A stretch of 64,000 nt of DNA from Thiorhodococcus sp. (GTDB lineage Bacteria; Pseudomonadota; Gammaproteobacteria; Chromatiales; Chromatiaceae), in NCBI GenBank assembly GCA_029257385.1, contig JARIBS010000126.1, positions 20,092-84,091 of the forward strand, given 5' to 3'. The translations under genes and the position numbers were made by a program. The notes under the pieces were generated by a model. That model saw nothing but the letters and a program-made list of their open reading frames with translations, made no database searches and was not told the DNA's origin. Positions 39,735 to 49,558 of the stretch are shown piece by piece (positions within the stretch are counted from its first letter, which is position 1; each line of letters starts with the position of its first letter).

Positions 39735-40346
39735 GTTGGCATCAGTGAAGCGGCAAAACTGTTGGGCGTGTCAGTCGTGACGCTGCGCCGCTGGGAAGAG
39801 TCCGGGCGTCTCGTGTCAGAGCGCACGGTGGGCGGGCATCGTCGGTACGACCTGGCGAAGCTCAAGCCGGAGCTGTTTCGCGCCGAGGACACGGCTAATC
39901 GCCGCACCATCGCCTATGCCCGCGTCTCTAGCCACGATCAGAAAGACGACCTGGAGCGCCAGAAACAGGTGCTCGAGCTGTACTGCGCGCGCCAAGGCTG
40001 GAGCTTTGAGGTGATCGCCGACCTTGGCTCTGGCATGAACTACCACAAGAAAGGCTTGAAGCGCCTGCTGGAGGACTTGGTGGAAGGCCGTGTCGGAAGG
40101 CTGGTCATCACGCACAAAGACCGGCTACTGCGCTTTGGTGCGGAGCTGGTATTTGCTATGTGCGAGGCCAAGCAGGTCGAGGTGGTCATCCTCAACCAAG
40201 GTGAGGACACCACCTTCGAAGAGGACTTGGCCAGCGATGTTCTGGAGATCATCACCGTCTTTTCGGCCCGGCTCTACGGGGCACGCTCCCACAAGAACAA
40301 AGCCCTGTTGGATGGCGTGAAGAAGGCCGTGGAAGCATCATGCTGA
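39723..40346 (+). CDS. tnpA: IS607 serine-recombinase transposase TnpA
   Basis: 207 residues. A MerR-like winged helix (about 1-50, GISEAAKLLGVSVVTLRRWE) precedes the serine-recombinase core with nucleophile Ser69 in IAYARVSSHDQKDDLERQ and catalytic Arg in ITHKDRLLRFG. The start at 39723 was chosen because the longer frame to 39636 reads through the left flank. It excises and integrates the element as a circle. It appears intact. Confidence 0.93.
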   Translation: MNRIVGISEAAKLLGVSVVTLRRWEESGRLVSERTVGGHRRYDLAKLKPELFRAEDTANRRTIAYARVSSHDQKDDLERQKQVLELYCARQGWSFEVIADLGSGMNYHKKGLKRLLEDLVEGRVGRLVITHKDRLLRFGAELVFAMCEAKQVEVVILNQGEDTTFEEDLASDVLEIITVFSARLYGARSHKNKALLDGVKKAVEASC

Positions 40347-41545
40347 TCGCCCACAAGATTGAACTGCGCCCGACGCTGCAACAGGCCGAGTCTCTCAATC
40401 GCGCCTGCGGTTCGCGCCGTCACTGCTACAACCAGTTGCTTGCGCACTTCAGTCAGCCAGAAGTGAAATGGTCGAAAACGGCGGCGTACCAGCATTACAT
40501 GACGGTGTTGCGCCGCGCGTTCCCGTGGTACAGCGAAGTCTCCAGCCGGGTGACGCGCAACGCCATCGACGATCTTGATCGCGCATACCAGCATTTCTTT
40601 CGGCGCGTCAAAGCGAAAGCCAAGGCTCCAGGATACCCGCAGTTCAAGAAGAAGGATGTCAAAGACTCCTTCGCTCTGCGCGAGTCCTCCAAGTTCGATG
40701 TGGACGGGCGCGAGCTGCGCATCGAGAAGCTCAAGACCCGCATCAAACTGCGCCAACCGCTGCGCTTCACCGGCCAGACCAAGCAGGCCACGATCAGCAA
40801 GAGCGCCGGCCGCTTCTTTGCCTCTATCCTGGTCGAGACAGAAGACTACAACCCACACGCGCCAGACCAACCGTCCGTCGGCGTGGATTTTGGGGTCAAG
40901 GATCTGGCGACCTTAAGCACTGGCGAGGTCATCCCCGCCAATCAGAAACTCAAGAAGAATCTAAAGCAGTTAAAGCGCAGACAACGGAACCTGTCGCGCA
41001 CAGTGAAAGGCAGCCAACGCCGAGCGAAAGCCAAGCTCAGTGTGGCCCGGCTGCATCAGCGGATCAGCAACCAGCGTCAAGCGGTTCTACATGAACTCTC
41101 CGACAGGCTGACCCGCACCTTTGAGGTCATCACGATTGAAGACCTGAATGTCAAAGGCATGGTAAAAAACCGCTCACTCGCCCGCGCCGTATCAGATGCG
41201 GGATTTGGTGAGCTACGGCGACAGATCGAGTACAAGGCGCAATGGCGCGGCGCGACGGTAGTGATCGCGGATCGGTGGTTTCCATCCTCCAAGACCTGTC
41301 ACGCTTGCGGCCAGCTCCACGACATGCCTCTATCGCAACGCACGATGGCGTGCGATTGCGGCAACGTCATGGACCGTGATCTCAACGCCGCCTTGAACTT
41401 AAACCAGTACGGTCGCGACGCGCTCAAGCGAGACCTTAAACGCACGCACGAGTCAGGTAAGACCGGATCGCTTGTGTCCGGCACTGGCGTTGACGGCGTG
41501 AATAGACTTATTCAGATTTGTCGAGATTTGGATGGGTTTTTATGA
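40340..41545 (+). CDS. tnpB: TnpB RNA-guided nuclease of IS607 element
   Basis: 401 residues with N-terminal OrfB helix-turn-helix (about 1-50), central OrfB domain and a split RuvC nuclease. Catalytic acids are all present: D183 (VGVDFGVKDLA), E267 (ITIEDLNVKG) and D345/D347 (DRDLNAALNL). A zinc finger uses C320, C323, C338 and C340. TnpB proteins, ancestors of Cas12, cut DNA guided by an omega-RNA made from the element's right end, favouring element retention. Overlaps tnpA by 7 bp. Confidence 0.93.
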   Translation: MLIAHKIELRPTLQQAESLNRACGSRRHCYNQLLAHFSQPEVKWSKTAAYQHYMTVLRRAFPWYSEVSSRVTRNAIDDLDRAYQHFFRRVKAKAKAPGYPQFKKKDVKDSFALRESSKFDVDGRELRIEKLKTRIKLRQPLRFTGQTKQATISKSAGRFFASILVETEDYNPHAPDQPSVGVDFGVKDLATLSTGEVIPANQKLKKNLKQLKRRQRNLSRTVKGSQRRAKAKLSVARLHQRISNQRQAVLHELSDRLTRTFEVITIEDLNVKGMVKNRSLARAVSDAGFGELRRQIEYKAQWRGATVVIADRWFPSSKTCHACGQLHDMPLSQRTMACDCGNVMDRDLNAALNLNQYGRDALKRDLKRTHESGKTGSLVSGTGVDGVNRLIQICRDLDGFL

Positions 41546-41548
41546 ACG
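41400..41548 (+). ncRNA. Putative omega-RNA scaffold at IS607 right end
   Basis: In TnpB systems the guide scaffold overlaps the 3' end of tnpB and ends at the right edge, with the guide copied from flanking DNA. Here tnpB stops 3 bp before the inferred edge, so the scaffold must lie in the tnpB 3' end. A small hairpin TGAATA-GACT-TATTCA lies at 41499-41514. Ends are approximate; the guide would begin at the glucan-synthase codon near 41549. Confidence 0.35.
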
Positions 41549-44500
41549 GCATGAGCCTCCTCTCACTGGCCTATCTGTTGCTCGATCGTCCGATGCAGAC
41601 GCGCTTTGCCTCGGCACCACTGTTTCAGGCCACCGCTGTGCTGCTACAGGAACGCATTCCCAAGACCCCGTCTTACTATGCACACGCTAACGGCGAGCTC
41701 ATCGACATGCGCGCCGCCGACAGCACGCGCGAGGCGCAGATGCACCTGTTCAGCAGCCCTCACACGCCGATCCCCGAGGTGAAGCTGCTGTCCAACGGCC
41801 GTTATCATGTGATGGTCACCAACGCCGGTGGCGGCTACAGCCGCTGGAACGATCTGGCCGTCACGCGCTGGCGTGAAGACGCCACCCGCGATCATTGGGG
41901 CGCGTTCTGTTATCTGCGCGATCTGGCGAGCGGGGCGTTCTGGTCGAGTGCCTATCAGCCGACGCTCGCCGACCCCGACAGCTACGCGGCGATCTTCTCG
42001 GAAGGACGCGCCGAGTTCCGCCGTCGCGACCAGGGGATCGAGTCCTATACCGAGATTGCCGTCTCGCCCGAGGACGATATCGAGCTGCGTCGGCTGCGCC
42101 TGACCAACTGCTCGCGCAGCCATCGGCTGATCGAGGTCACCAGTTATGCCGAGGTCGTGCTCGCCCCGCCCGCAGCGGATGCGTCGCATCCGGCCTTCAG
42201 CAACCTCTTCGTACAAACCGAGATTCTGCATCCGCAACCGGCGATCCTGTGTACCCGCCGGCCCCGTTCGAGCAGCGAGGCCGCACCCTGGATGCTGCAT
42301 CTGATGGTGGTGCGCGAGGGCTTGGGTGGCACTCGGGAGCGGGAGGCGGTGCAGGCGCAGGCGGATTCGATGGGTTTTGCTGCGCGCCACACATCCTACG
42401 AAACGGATCGCATGCGCTTCATCGGGCGCGACCGCAGCGTTGCGCATCCCCAGGCGCTCGATGACGAGGCGCCGCTTTCGGGCAGCGCCGGCTCGGTGCT
42501 GGATCCGATCGTTGCCATCCGCGAGCTGATCCGGCTCGCGCCTGATGAAACCGTCACCATCGATCTCGTCACCGGCGTCGACGACAGTCGCGCGGGCGCT
42601 CTGGGTCTGGTCGAGAAATATCAGGATCAGCGTCTGGCCGATCGTGTCTTCGATCTGGCCTGGACCCACAGACAGGTGGTGCTGCGCCAGATCAACGCCA
42701 GTCAGGCCGACGTGCAGCTCTATAGGCGTCTGGCCAACTCGATCCTCTATGCCAACGCCTCGCTGCGTGCCGAGGCGAGCATTCTTGGTCAAAACCGCCG
42801 TGGACAGTCTGGACTCTGGAGCCATGCGGTGTCTGGGGATGTGCCGCTGGTGCTGGTGCAGATCGGCGACTCCGAAAACCTCGATCTGGTGCGCCAATTG
42901 GTGCAGGCGCATGCCTATTGGCGTCTCAAGGGGCTGACCGTGGATCTGGTGATCTGGAACGAGGATCGCGCCGGTTATCGCCAGCAGCTCCATGATCAGA
43001 TTTTGGGGCTCATCACCGCAGGCGCCGGAGCGCATGTGATCGATCGCCCTGGGGGCATCTTCGTCCGAGCAGTGGATCAGATCAGCGGGCACGCGAGAGA
43101 CGACAGGCGAGCGTGGCGATCTTGCCGAGCGGCTGTTCGACAATGGGCTGGGCGGCTTCAGCGCCGATGGCCGCGAGTACGTCATCACCACCCAGGCAGA
43201 CCAAACGACGCCCACGCCCTGGGTCAATGTTCTGGCCAATCCGCACTTCGGAACGGTCATCTCTGCCAGCGGTATGGCCTACACCTGGAGCGAGAACGCC
43301 CACGCGTTCCGGCTCACACCCTGGCACAACGACCCGGTGAGCGATACCAGCGGCGAAGCCTTCTATCTGCGCGACGAGGACAGCGGTCATGTCTGGTCGC
43401 CCACGCCGCTACCGGCTCCGGGAACCTCACCCTATGTCAGTCGGCACGGCTTCGGCTATAGCGTCTTCGAGCACACCGACAACGCGATCCACTCCCAACT
43501 GTGGGTCTACGTCGCCCTGGACGCACCCATCAAGTTCTCGGTGCTGAAGGTACGCAATACCTCGCATCAGTCGCGCCGACTGTCCGCCACCGGCTATCTG
43601 GAATGGGTGCTGGGCGACCTGCGTCCGAAGACCGGTCCCTATCTCATCACCGAGATCGATGAAGTCAGCGGCGCACTCTTTGCGCGCAACCCCTACAACA
43701 CCGAGTTCGCCGGTCGCGTCGCCTTTTTCGACGTGGACGATCCGACGCGCACCGTCAGCGGCGACCGGAGCGAATTCCTCGGGCGCAACGGAACCTTACG
43801 CCATCCGGCCGCGCTGACACGAGAGCGGCTCTCGGGCAAGGTCGGGGCCGGGCTGGATGCCTGTGCCGCGATCCAGGTCAGTTTTGATCTGGCTGCGGGA
43901 GAGACGCACGAGGTCGTGTTTCGACTCGGCGTGGTCGGGCGGCGTGACACCGACGACGCCAGCAGCCTGGTGCACCGCTGCCCGTGGGACATCCGTCGCG
44001 CGGGCTACGCTGGAGGCCGTACACGCCTATTGGACACACACCCTGGGCGCGGTACAGGTGCAGACCCCCGATGCGTCGCTCGATATCCTGACCAACGGCT
44101 GGCTGCTCTACCAGACCCTGGCCTGTCGGCTGTGGGCGCGCAGCGGCTACTACCAGTCGGGCGGCGCTTTCGGCTTCCGCGATCAACTGCAGGACGCGAT
44201 GGCGCTCATCCATGCCGAACCCGAGCGTCTGCGCGCGCAAGTGCTGCTGTGCGCGAGTCGCCAGTTTCGCGAAGGCGATGTGCAGCACTGGTGGCATCCG
44301 CCCTCCGGACGGGGTGTGCGCACCCGTTGCTCGGATGACTATCTCTGGCTGCCCCTGGCGACCTGCCGTTATGTCCAGGCCACCGGGGACACCGCCGTGC
44401 TGGATGAGACCTCCCGGTTCCTCGACGGGCGTCTCGTCGGTGGCGAGGAGGACTCCTACTACGATCTGCCCCGTCAGTGCGACGAATCGGCCAGTCTGTA

Positions 44501-45560
44501 CGATCACTGCGTGCGTGCCATCATGCACGGCCTGCGCTTCGGCGAGCATGGTCTGCCGCTGATCGGTTCTGGTGATTGGAACGACGGCATGGACTTAGTC
44601 GGGATCAAAGGCCGAGGCGAGAGCGTCTGGCTGGGCTTCTTCCTCTACGCGGTGCTGATGGATTTCGCCGAGGTGGCACGCCTGCGCGGTGATCAGGCGT
44701 TCGTCGAACGGTGCCAGCGCGAGGCCGATCGTCTACGCCAGAGCCTCGATCAGCATGGCTGGGACGGCCACTGGTATCGGCGTGCCTATTTCGATGACGG
44801 GACACCGCTGGGCTCGGCGAATCAGCCCGAATGCCAGATCGACTCTATCGCCCAAAGCTGGTCGGTGCTGTCCGGGGCCGGCACGCCCGAACGCACGCAT
44901 CAGGCGATGGCCTCGCTGGATGCGCGTCTGGTGCGCCGCGACGCCGGACTGATCCAGCTCCTGGATCCCCCGTTCGACCAGTCTGCGCTCAATCCCGGCT
45001 ACATCAAGGGCTACGTCCCCGGCGTGCGCGAGAACGGCGGTCAATACACCCATGCGGCGATCTGGGCGGCGATGGCGTTCGCGCAACTGGGCGAGCGGAC
45101 CCGCGCCTGGGAACTCTTCGGCATGATCAACCCGATCAACCACGCCACCTCGCCCGAGGATGCCGCGATCTACAAGGTCGAGCCGTATGTGATCGCGGCC
45201 GATGTCTATGGTGTTTCACCGCATGTGGGACGTGGCGGCTGGACCTGGTACACCGGCTCGGCGGGCTGGATGTACCGACTGATCCTGGAATCCCTCTTGG
45301 GGCTGCGGCTGCACGGGGAGCTCCTGCACATCGAACCCTGTCTACCCGTGGATTGGGATGGGTTCACGGTGCGCTACCGCTATCGGGAAACGTACTATCA
45401 GATTGCTGTCAGTCAAATCCGCCAGCCCGCCGGCAGCAAGCGTGGAGTGACCAAACTGACGCTCGATGGCATCGAGTTGGAGGAGCACGCGATTCGACTG
45501 CTCGATGATCGCCGCGAGCATCGTGTCCAGATCACGGTGACTGGATCGTCGCTCGGATAG
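41548..45560 (+). pseudogene. Cyclic beta-1,2-glucan synthase-like (GH94) 3' remnant
   Basis: It starts at GMSLLSLAYLLLDRPM, matching the HHQGMSLL site inside NdvB-type proteins, so the membrane and glycosyltransferase half is missing. Two frameshifts follow. The first is near 43085-43110, after FVRAVDQISG, with resumption at GERGDLAERLFDNGLGGF. The second is near 43980-44010, between [15 protein letters not shown] and [17 protein letters not shown]94 landmarks remain: [34 protein letters not shown] and [10 protein letters not shown]. The intact protein would make or trim periplasmic osmoregulated glucans. This copy cannot. Confidence 0.8.
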
Positions 45561-45625
45561 GTCCCGCCTGGAAGAAGGTGCCCACCTCCGGGCCGAATGA
45601 CCCGGTCGGTGGACGGCTTGGTCGT

Positions 45626-45844
45626 CTATTTGCTCACAGGAGGTGCGTCTTTGTCGGAACTGAAATCAAACAACCCGTAGGCCGGGCAGAACCGGAAATA
45701 AGCGGTGCCGAGCAGCACCGCGCCAATCAGGCCAGCCAACCAACTCCCGCTGAGAAAGGCCGCAACAATCAGAGCGGCGCCGACAATCGCACGGATCATA
45801 CGATCGGTGTTACCGATGTTGTGCTTAGTGAAATCAAAATTCAT
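45626..45844 (-). CDS. DUF2892 (YgaP-like) small membrane protein, copy 1
   Basis: 72 residues. NIGNTDRMIRAIVGAALIVA opens the DUF2892 family, with two membrane helices separated by a short turn, then the conserved GTAYFRFCPAYGLF. The invariant Cys follows helix 2. The role is unknown; in YgaP this domain anchors a rhodanese. A paralogue lies at 55628-55906. Confidence 0.85.
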   Translation of the reverse strand: MNFDFTKHNIGNTDRMIRAIVGAALIVAAFLSGSWLAGLIGAVLLGTAYFRFCPAYGLFDFSSDKDAPPVSK

Positions 45845-46040
45845 GGTCAGTGCTCCAGTGGTTGATGATCGATCCTAGCCTCCGTGCCGCTTCACATCTC
45901 CTTTTTGACGTCCCTGGCCGTATCGCTCACGGCATCACCGCCGCTTTGGATATCCTTGACCGACGCCCTCGATTCGACCATGTTATTGGCTCGAAACAGC
46001 GCACTGCGGCGAAGGCCATTGCGCTCTTTCTCGATCAGGC

Positions 46041-46787
46041 TCAAGATCCGCCGGCGCTTTTTGGGTCCCGCACATAGATGGCCTTGTGGCCGCCGCGCCC
46101 AACCGCGCGTTCCTCCAAATCGAATATCTGAATGGCTTTGAGCAGACCGCTAAGCTTGGCGTAACCATAGTTGCGCGAGTCGAACTCGGGAGTGCGCTTG
46201 GCGATCGTCGAGCCGACCGACCCCAGCGAGGCCCAGCCGGTATCATCGGCGGCATTGTCGAGTGCGTGCCGCAGCAATGCCACCAGCTTGGCGTCGCGCT
46301 TGAGGTCTTTAACGCTCTTGCGCCGGGAGGCGTCGCCTCCGGCATCTTCGCGCAGCACTTCGGTGAAGACGAATCTGTCGCAAGCGGCAACGAAGGATTC
46401 GGGCGTCTTCTGCTCGCCAAACCCGTACACTGTCATCCCGGACTCGCGCAGCCGCGAGGCAAGCCGGGTGAAGTCGCTATCGCTCGAGACGATGCAAAAG
46501 CCGTCGAAGTTGCGCGAGTAGAGCAGGTCCATGGCGTCGATCATCATGGCCCCATCGGTCGCGTTCTTACCCTTGGTATAACGAAACTGCTGCATCGGCT
46601 GAATCGAATGACGCAGCAGCGTCTCTTTCCAGGAACCAAGGTTCGGCAAAGTCCAGTCGCCGTAAATGCGCTTCACATGCGCGGTGCCATACTTGGCGGT
46701 CTCCGCCAGAAGCCCCTCCACGATACTGGCCTGGGCATTGTCCGCGTCGATCAGGACAGCGAGCTTGAGATTGTTGGAGTCGGACAT
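46041..46787 (-). CDS. NYN-domain (LabA/DUF88) protein with OST-HTH/LOTUS domain
   Basis: 248 residues. The PIN-like NYN nuclease fold (about 8-145) shows acidic clusters VLIDADNAQ, ATDGAMMIDAMDLL and VSSDSDFTRLA, consistent with a metal-dependent RNase site. The C-terminal OST-HTH/LOTUS-type RNA-binding domain (about 165-240) has RNYGYAKLSGLLKAIQIF. The likely role is RNA processing or decay; the target is unknown. Confidence 0.85.
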   Translation of the reverse strand: MSDSNNLKLAVLIDADNAQASIVEGLLAETAKYGTAHVKRIYGDWTLPNLGSWKETLLRHSIQPMQQFRYTKGKNATDGAMMIDAMDLLYSRNFDGFCIVSSDSDFTRLASRLRESGMTVYGFGEQKTPESFVAACDRFVFTEVLREDAGGDASRRKSVKDLKRDAKLVALLRHALDNAADDTGWASLGSVGSTIAKRTPEFDSRNYGYAKLSGLLKAIQIFDLEERAVGRGGHKAIYVRDPKSAGGS

Positions 46788-46856
46788 GGATCCTCGTTCC
46801 CTGGAAACAGGAGTGTTGGGTTGGTGAGTCGCACGGGCGCTCTCGCTGAAAATGCG

Positions 46857-47396
46857 CTACCACATGAGATCGTCTGGGACCTGATAATCGGCATAAGGAT
46901 CTTCGCCGTGCTGATCTTCGCTGGTTTGATTAAACACCAGCACCAGGGAGGCATCGCGCTCGCGCACCCGCTCGACGATGTCCGCCGGGATGATCTCGTA
47001 GAAGGTATCCTGGCGCACGATCGCCAGTTGTCCGTTCACCAGCTTGGCCTGCTGATCTTTGTTGACATAGATGCGCTTGAGTTTGCTACCGTCGGAGAAG
47101 TTAAAGGCCAAGTCGCCGCCGTCGCGGATGACGCGATGGCGATGGATGAGCTGGCGGATCTCGTTCTCCGCTGCGCGCAGGGTGGCTTGTTCCTGGCGCT
47201 GGCGGTTGAGCTCGCGGTCGCGCGCCGTCTTTTCAGCTTGCGCGTGCTGTGCGGCCTGGCGCGTCGCTTGCGCTTCCGCGCTCGGGCGCCCACCGGTCTT
47301 CTTGGTCGTCTTGCGCTTCGAGGAGCGTGCCTGTTTGAGCTTTTGCTCATCAATCAAGCCGGTTTTCAGGAGCTGATCTTGGAGTGAATTTCCCAC
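46857..47396 (-). CDS. DUF2058 family protein
   Basis: 179 residues. NSLQDQLLKTGLIDEQKLKQ is the DUF2058 N-terminus, followed by a basic Lys/Arg/Gln-rich coiled coil (about 20-75) and a folded C-terminal domain (INKDQ-like block YVNKDQQAKLVNGQLAIV). The GTG at 47396 with upstream GGAGAG was chosen; the frame to 47669 is antisense noise. Function is unknown; it may bind nucleic acid. Confidence 0.8.
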   Translation of the reverse strand: MGNSLQDQLLKTGLIDEQKLKQARSSKRKTTKKTGGRPSAEAQATRQAAQHAQAEKTARDRELNRQRQEQATLRAAENEIRQLIHRHRVIRDGGDLAFNFSDGSKLKRIYVNKDQQAKLVNGQLAIVRQDTFYEIIPADIVERVRERDASLVLVFNQTSEDQHGEDPYADYQVPDDLMW

Positions 47397-47674
47397 GCCC
47401 TGGCTCTCCGCAGTAGTTGATCGGGAATCGATGGCCGACTGATGCCAGGCACACCGTCGCGCGGCGCGCGCGAAGCATGCCTGCAGCGCGCGTTTCATAA
47501 AGGATCCGACAGCCGCGCTCGCGAGGCAAGCACGCGCACACGATAATCCTATTTTTGGCGCCGAATGTCCTCCATGGTTACAATTCGCGCCCGGAAGGAC
47601 AATCCGCGCCCGCAAGGTTCGTCGTCCATCTGACCGATCCCAATCCGCTAAATCGTCCACGGAGTGCATTTATC

Positions 47675-48187
47675 ATGCGTCTATCCCTGTTTTTCGCCCT
47701 GGTCGTGTCTATCATCCTGCCGGTCCACGCGGCAAACGACACGAGCATTGGCTATGTCGACATGCAAAGGGTGCTTGAGGAGAGCAAGCTCGGCCAGCGT
47801 CTGCAAGAGCAACTGCGCAAGGACTTCGAGCCTCGTGCCAAAGAGCTTACTGAAACAGAGCGCGAGATCGGCCAGATGCAGCAGGATCTTGAACGCGACA
47901 AGCCGCTGATGAGCAACGATCAGGTCGCCAAGAAGGAAGCGGACATCAAGGCGCGTATCGATGCGTATCAGAAAAAGGCGATGCCGGTGCAGCAAGAGCT
48001 GATGAAAGTCCAGCAAGAGAAAGGCCGTGAAATCGTCGCTCCAGCGCGCAAGGCGGTCGATGCGGTCGCCAAGAAGAAAAAGATCGGTATGGTGGTCGAG
48101 CGGGGTCTCAGCGGTCTGATCTATATCGACGAGGCGCTCGACATCACCGACGCGGTCATCAAACAGCTCGACGCCGCCAGCAAGTAA
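47675..48187 (+). CDS. OmpH/Skp-family periplasmic chaperone
   Basis: 170 residues. A signal peptide (about 1-20, ending PVHA) precedes a Skp-like body with the starting strand IGYVDMQRVLEES and a long charged coiled coil (about 45-125). The C-terminal strands end in IDEALDITDAVIKQLD. Skp trimers hold unfolded outer-membrane proteins for BAM. It is not in the usual bamA-lpxD operon, so it may be a second OmpH-like gene. Confidence 0.85.
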   Translation: MRLSLFFALVVSIILPVHAANDTSIGYVDMQRVLEESKLGQRLQEQLRKDFEPRAKELTETEREIGQMQQDLERDKPLMSNDQVAKKEADIKARIDAYQKKAMPVQQELMKVQQEKGREIVAPARKAVDAVAKKKKIGMVVERGLSGLIYIDEALDITDAVIKQLDAASK

Positions 48188-48438
48188 CCCCCGTTTGACA
48201 GGGTTTGCGTGATCTTTTGCAAGTGCGTGAGCGGACTGTTTCAACAACTGTCGCTAGGGTATACTGCCGGGTGGTTTAGGCGCTTCACCATCCCAGTAAC
48301 CACTGTCTGAGCGGTCTACGAACGCACCTGGAGATGGCCGTTTGAGCCGACGATGCGCTGGGCTGAGATCAGTGTGCGCAGAACCGATTCGACCGCGCGC
48401 AATCGCGTGAGGGCATCCGTCAAAGAGGATCGAACCCG

Positions 48439-48675
48439 ATGCTTGGCGAAAACCACGATCTCCTTCACGAGTTTCCGGACCTGGAAGAGAAAATCGCGGC
48501 CTTGCGTGCCGCAAACCCAGACTTCGCAACACTGATGGATCGTCATGACAGCCTGGACGCCCAAGTCCGCAAGGTCGAGGAGTTAGGCACGCCAGTCGCT
48601 GACGAAACCATCGAAGAGATGAAAAAAGAGCGTCTGCAACTCAAAGATAAGCTGTACGCATTCCTGCGAGCGTAA
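48439..48675 (+). CDS. DUF465 (YdcH-like) protein
   Basis: 78 residues, all-helical. EFPDLEEKIAALRAANPDFA and the C-terminal IEEMKKERLQLKDKLYAFLR are the DUF465 pattern. Function unknown. A TATACT word at 48260-48265 could be its -10. The 251-bp gap after skp holds no other gene that I can support. Confidence 0.85.
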   Translation: MLGENHDLLHEFPDLEEKIAALRAANPDFATLMDRHDSLDAQVRKVEELGTPVADETIEEMKKERLQLKDKLYAFLRA

Positions 48676-48861
48676 TCGGCTCCGACCCTTTGAGTCGAGC
48701 GTACTCGTCTGCGTTAGCGACTTGGCGTGCTGACTGACGGCATCGACGCTGTCTATCAGCGTGGAGTACGTTATACCTGAGTGCTCGCCTCTCCCGATGC
48801 CGCTCGTGCTGTCGCGTCGACGTCATCATTTCGCCAGCGCCATAAAGGACACCGACCCGCC

Positions 48862-49494
48862 GTGGATTTTCGCATCCTCCCCGTCACCCCGTTTCAGCAG
48901 AACTGCACCCTGTTCTGGTGTCAACACACCGGCCGCGCGGTCATCATCGATCCAGGCGGAGAGCCGCACATCATCGAGGCCGCAATCACCGAGCTGTCCC
49001 TGACCCCAGAGCGGATCTTGCTCACGCATGGCCATCTCGACCACGTCGGCGCCAGCGCCGAGATCGCCAGACGCTACGCGATCCCGATCATGGGTCCGCA
49101 CCGCGCGGACGCCTTCCTGATCGACGCCCTGGATGTGCAGAGTCGGATGTTCGGCTTGCCGCCGGTGGAGGCGTTTCAGCCGGACACATGGCTCGTGGCA
49201 GGTGACCAGATCCAAGTGGGCAATGCACAGCTCGATGTCGTGCATTGCCCGGGGCACACGCCCGGTCATATCGTCTTTCTCAATGCCGCAGAACGTCTGG
49301 CGCAGGTTGGGGATGTGCTTTTTCAAGGCTCGATCGGGCGGACCGACTTCCCGCGCGGCAACCATGGCGATCTCATCGACTCGATCAAGCAGCGTTTATT
49401 CCCGCTTGGAGACGATATCCGCTTCATCCCCGGACATGGTCCCATGTCGACCTTCGGCGATGAGCGCAGGGACAATCCATTTGTGCGTGACTGA
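48862..49494 (+). CDS. YcbL-type metallo-beta-lactamase-fold hydrolase
   Basis: 210 residues. Type II glyoxalase-like zinc hydrolase: LLTHGHLDHVGASAEIA (HxHxDH), then HCPGHTPGHIV, GDVLFQGSIGRTDFPRG and IPGHGPMSTFGDER. It likely hydrolyses S-lactoylglutathione or related thioesters, as YcbL does, which would fit the glutathione gene gshA. The start is uncertain: GTG 48862 matches the usual N-terminus (DFRILPVTPF), while an upstream frame to 48781 looks non-coding. Confidence 0.88.
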   Translation: MDFRILPVTPFQQNCTLFWCQHTGRAVIIDPGGEPHIIEAAITELSLTPERILLTHGHLDHVGASAEIARRYAIPIMGPHRADAFLIDALDVQSRMFGLPPVEAFQPDTWLVAGDQIQVGNAQLDVVHCPGHTPGHIVFLNAAERLAQVGDVLFQGSIGRTDFPRGNHGDLIDSIKQRLFPLGDDIRFIPGHGPMSTFGDERRDNPFVRD

Positions 49495-49558
49495 GGTGAG
49501 GCCTAGCACATTATTTATTAACTTTTGATGGCTCTATGACCATCAACCCTGCCAGCCT

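Larger units (their letters stand above)
39671..41548 (+). mobile_element. IS607-family insertion sequence (TnpA + TnpB)
   Basis: It carries a serine-recombinase transposase overlapping a TnpB nuclease gene by 7 bp. IS607 elements lack terminal inverted repeats and insert at GG. Edges are estimated from where flanking homology stops: GGGG at 39669-39672 on the left, and GG of the codon GGC (41548) on the right. The two flanks come from different genes (coiled-coil fragment and glucan-synthase fragment), so this is not a clean insertion. Confidence 0.8.

Noticed and set aside
41644..43260. 538-residue minus-strand open frame over the glucan-synthase remnant
   Set aside because: His/Gln/Arg-rich antisense frame with no family resemblance; the plus strand has clear GH94 motifs.
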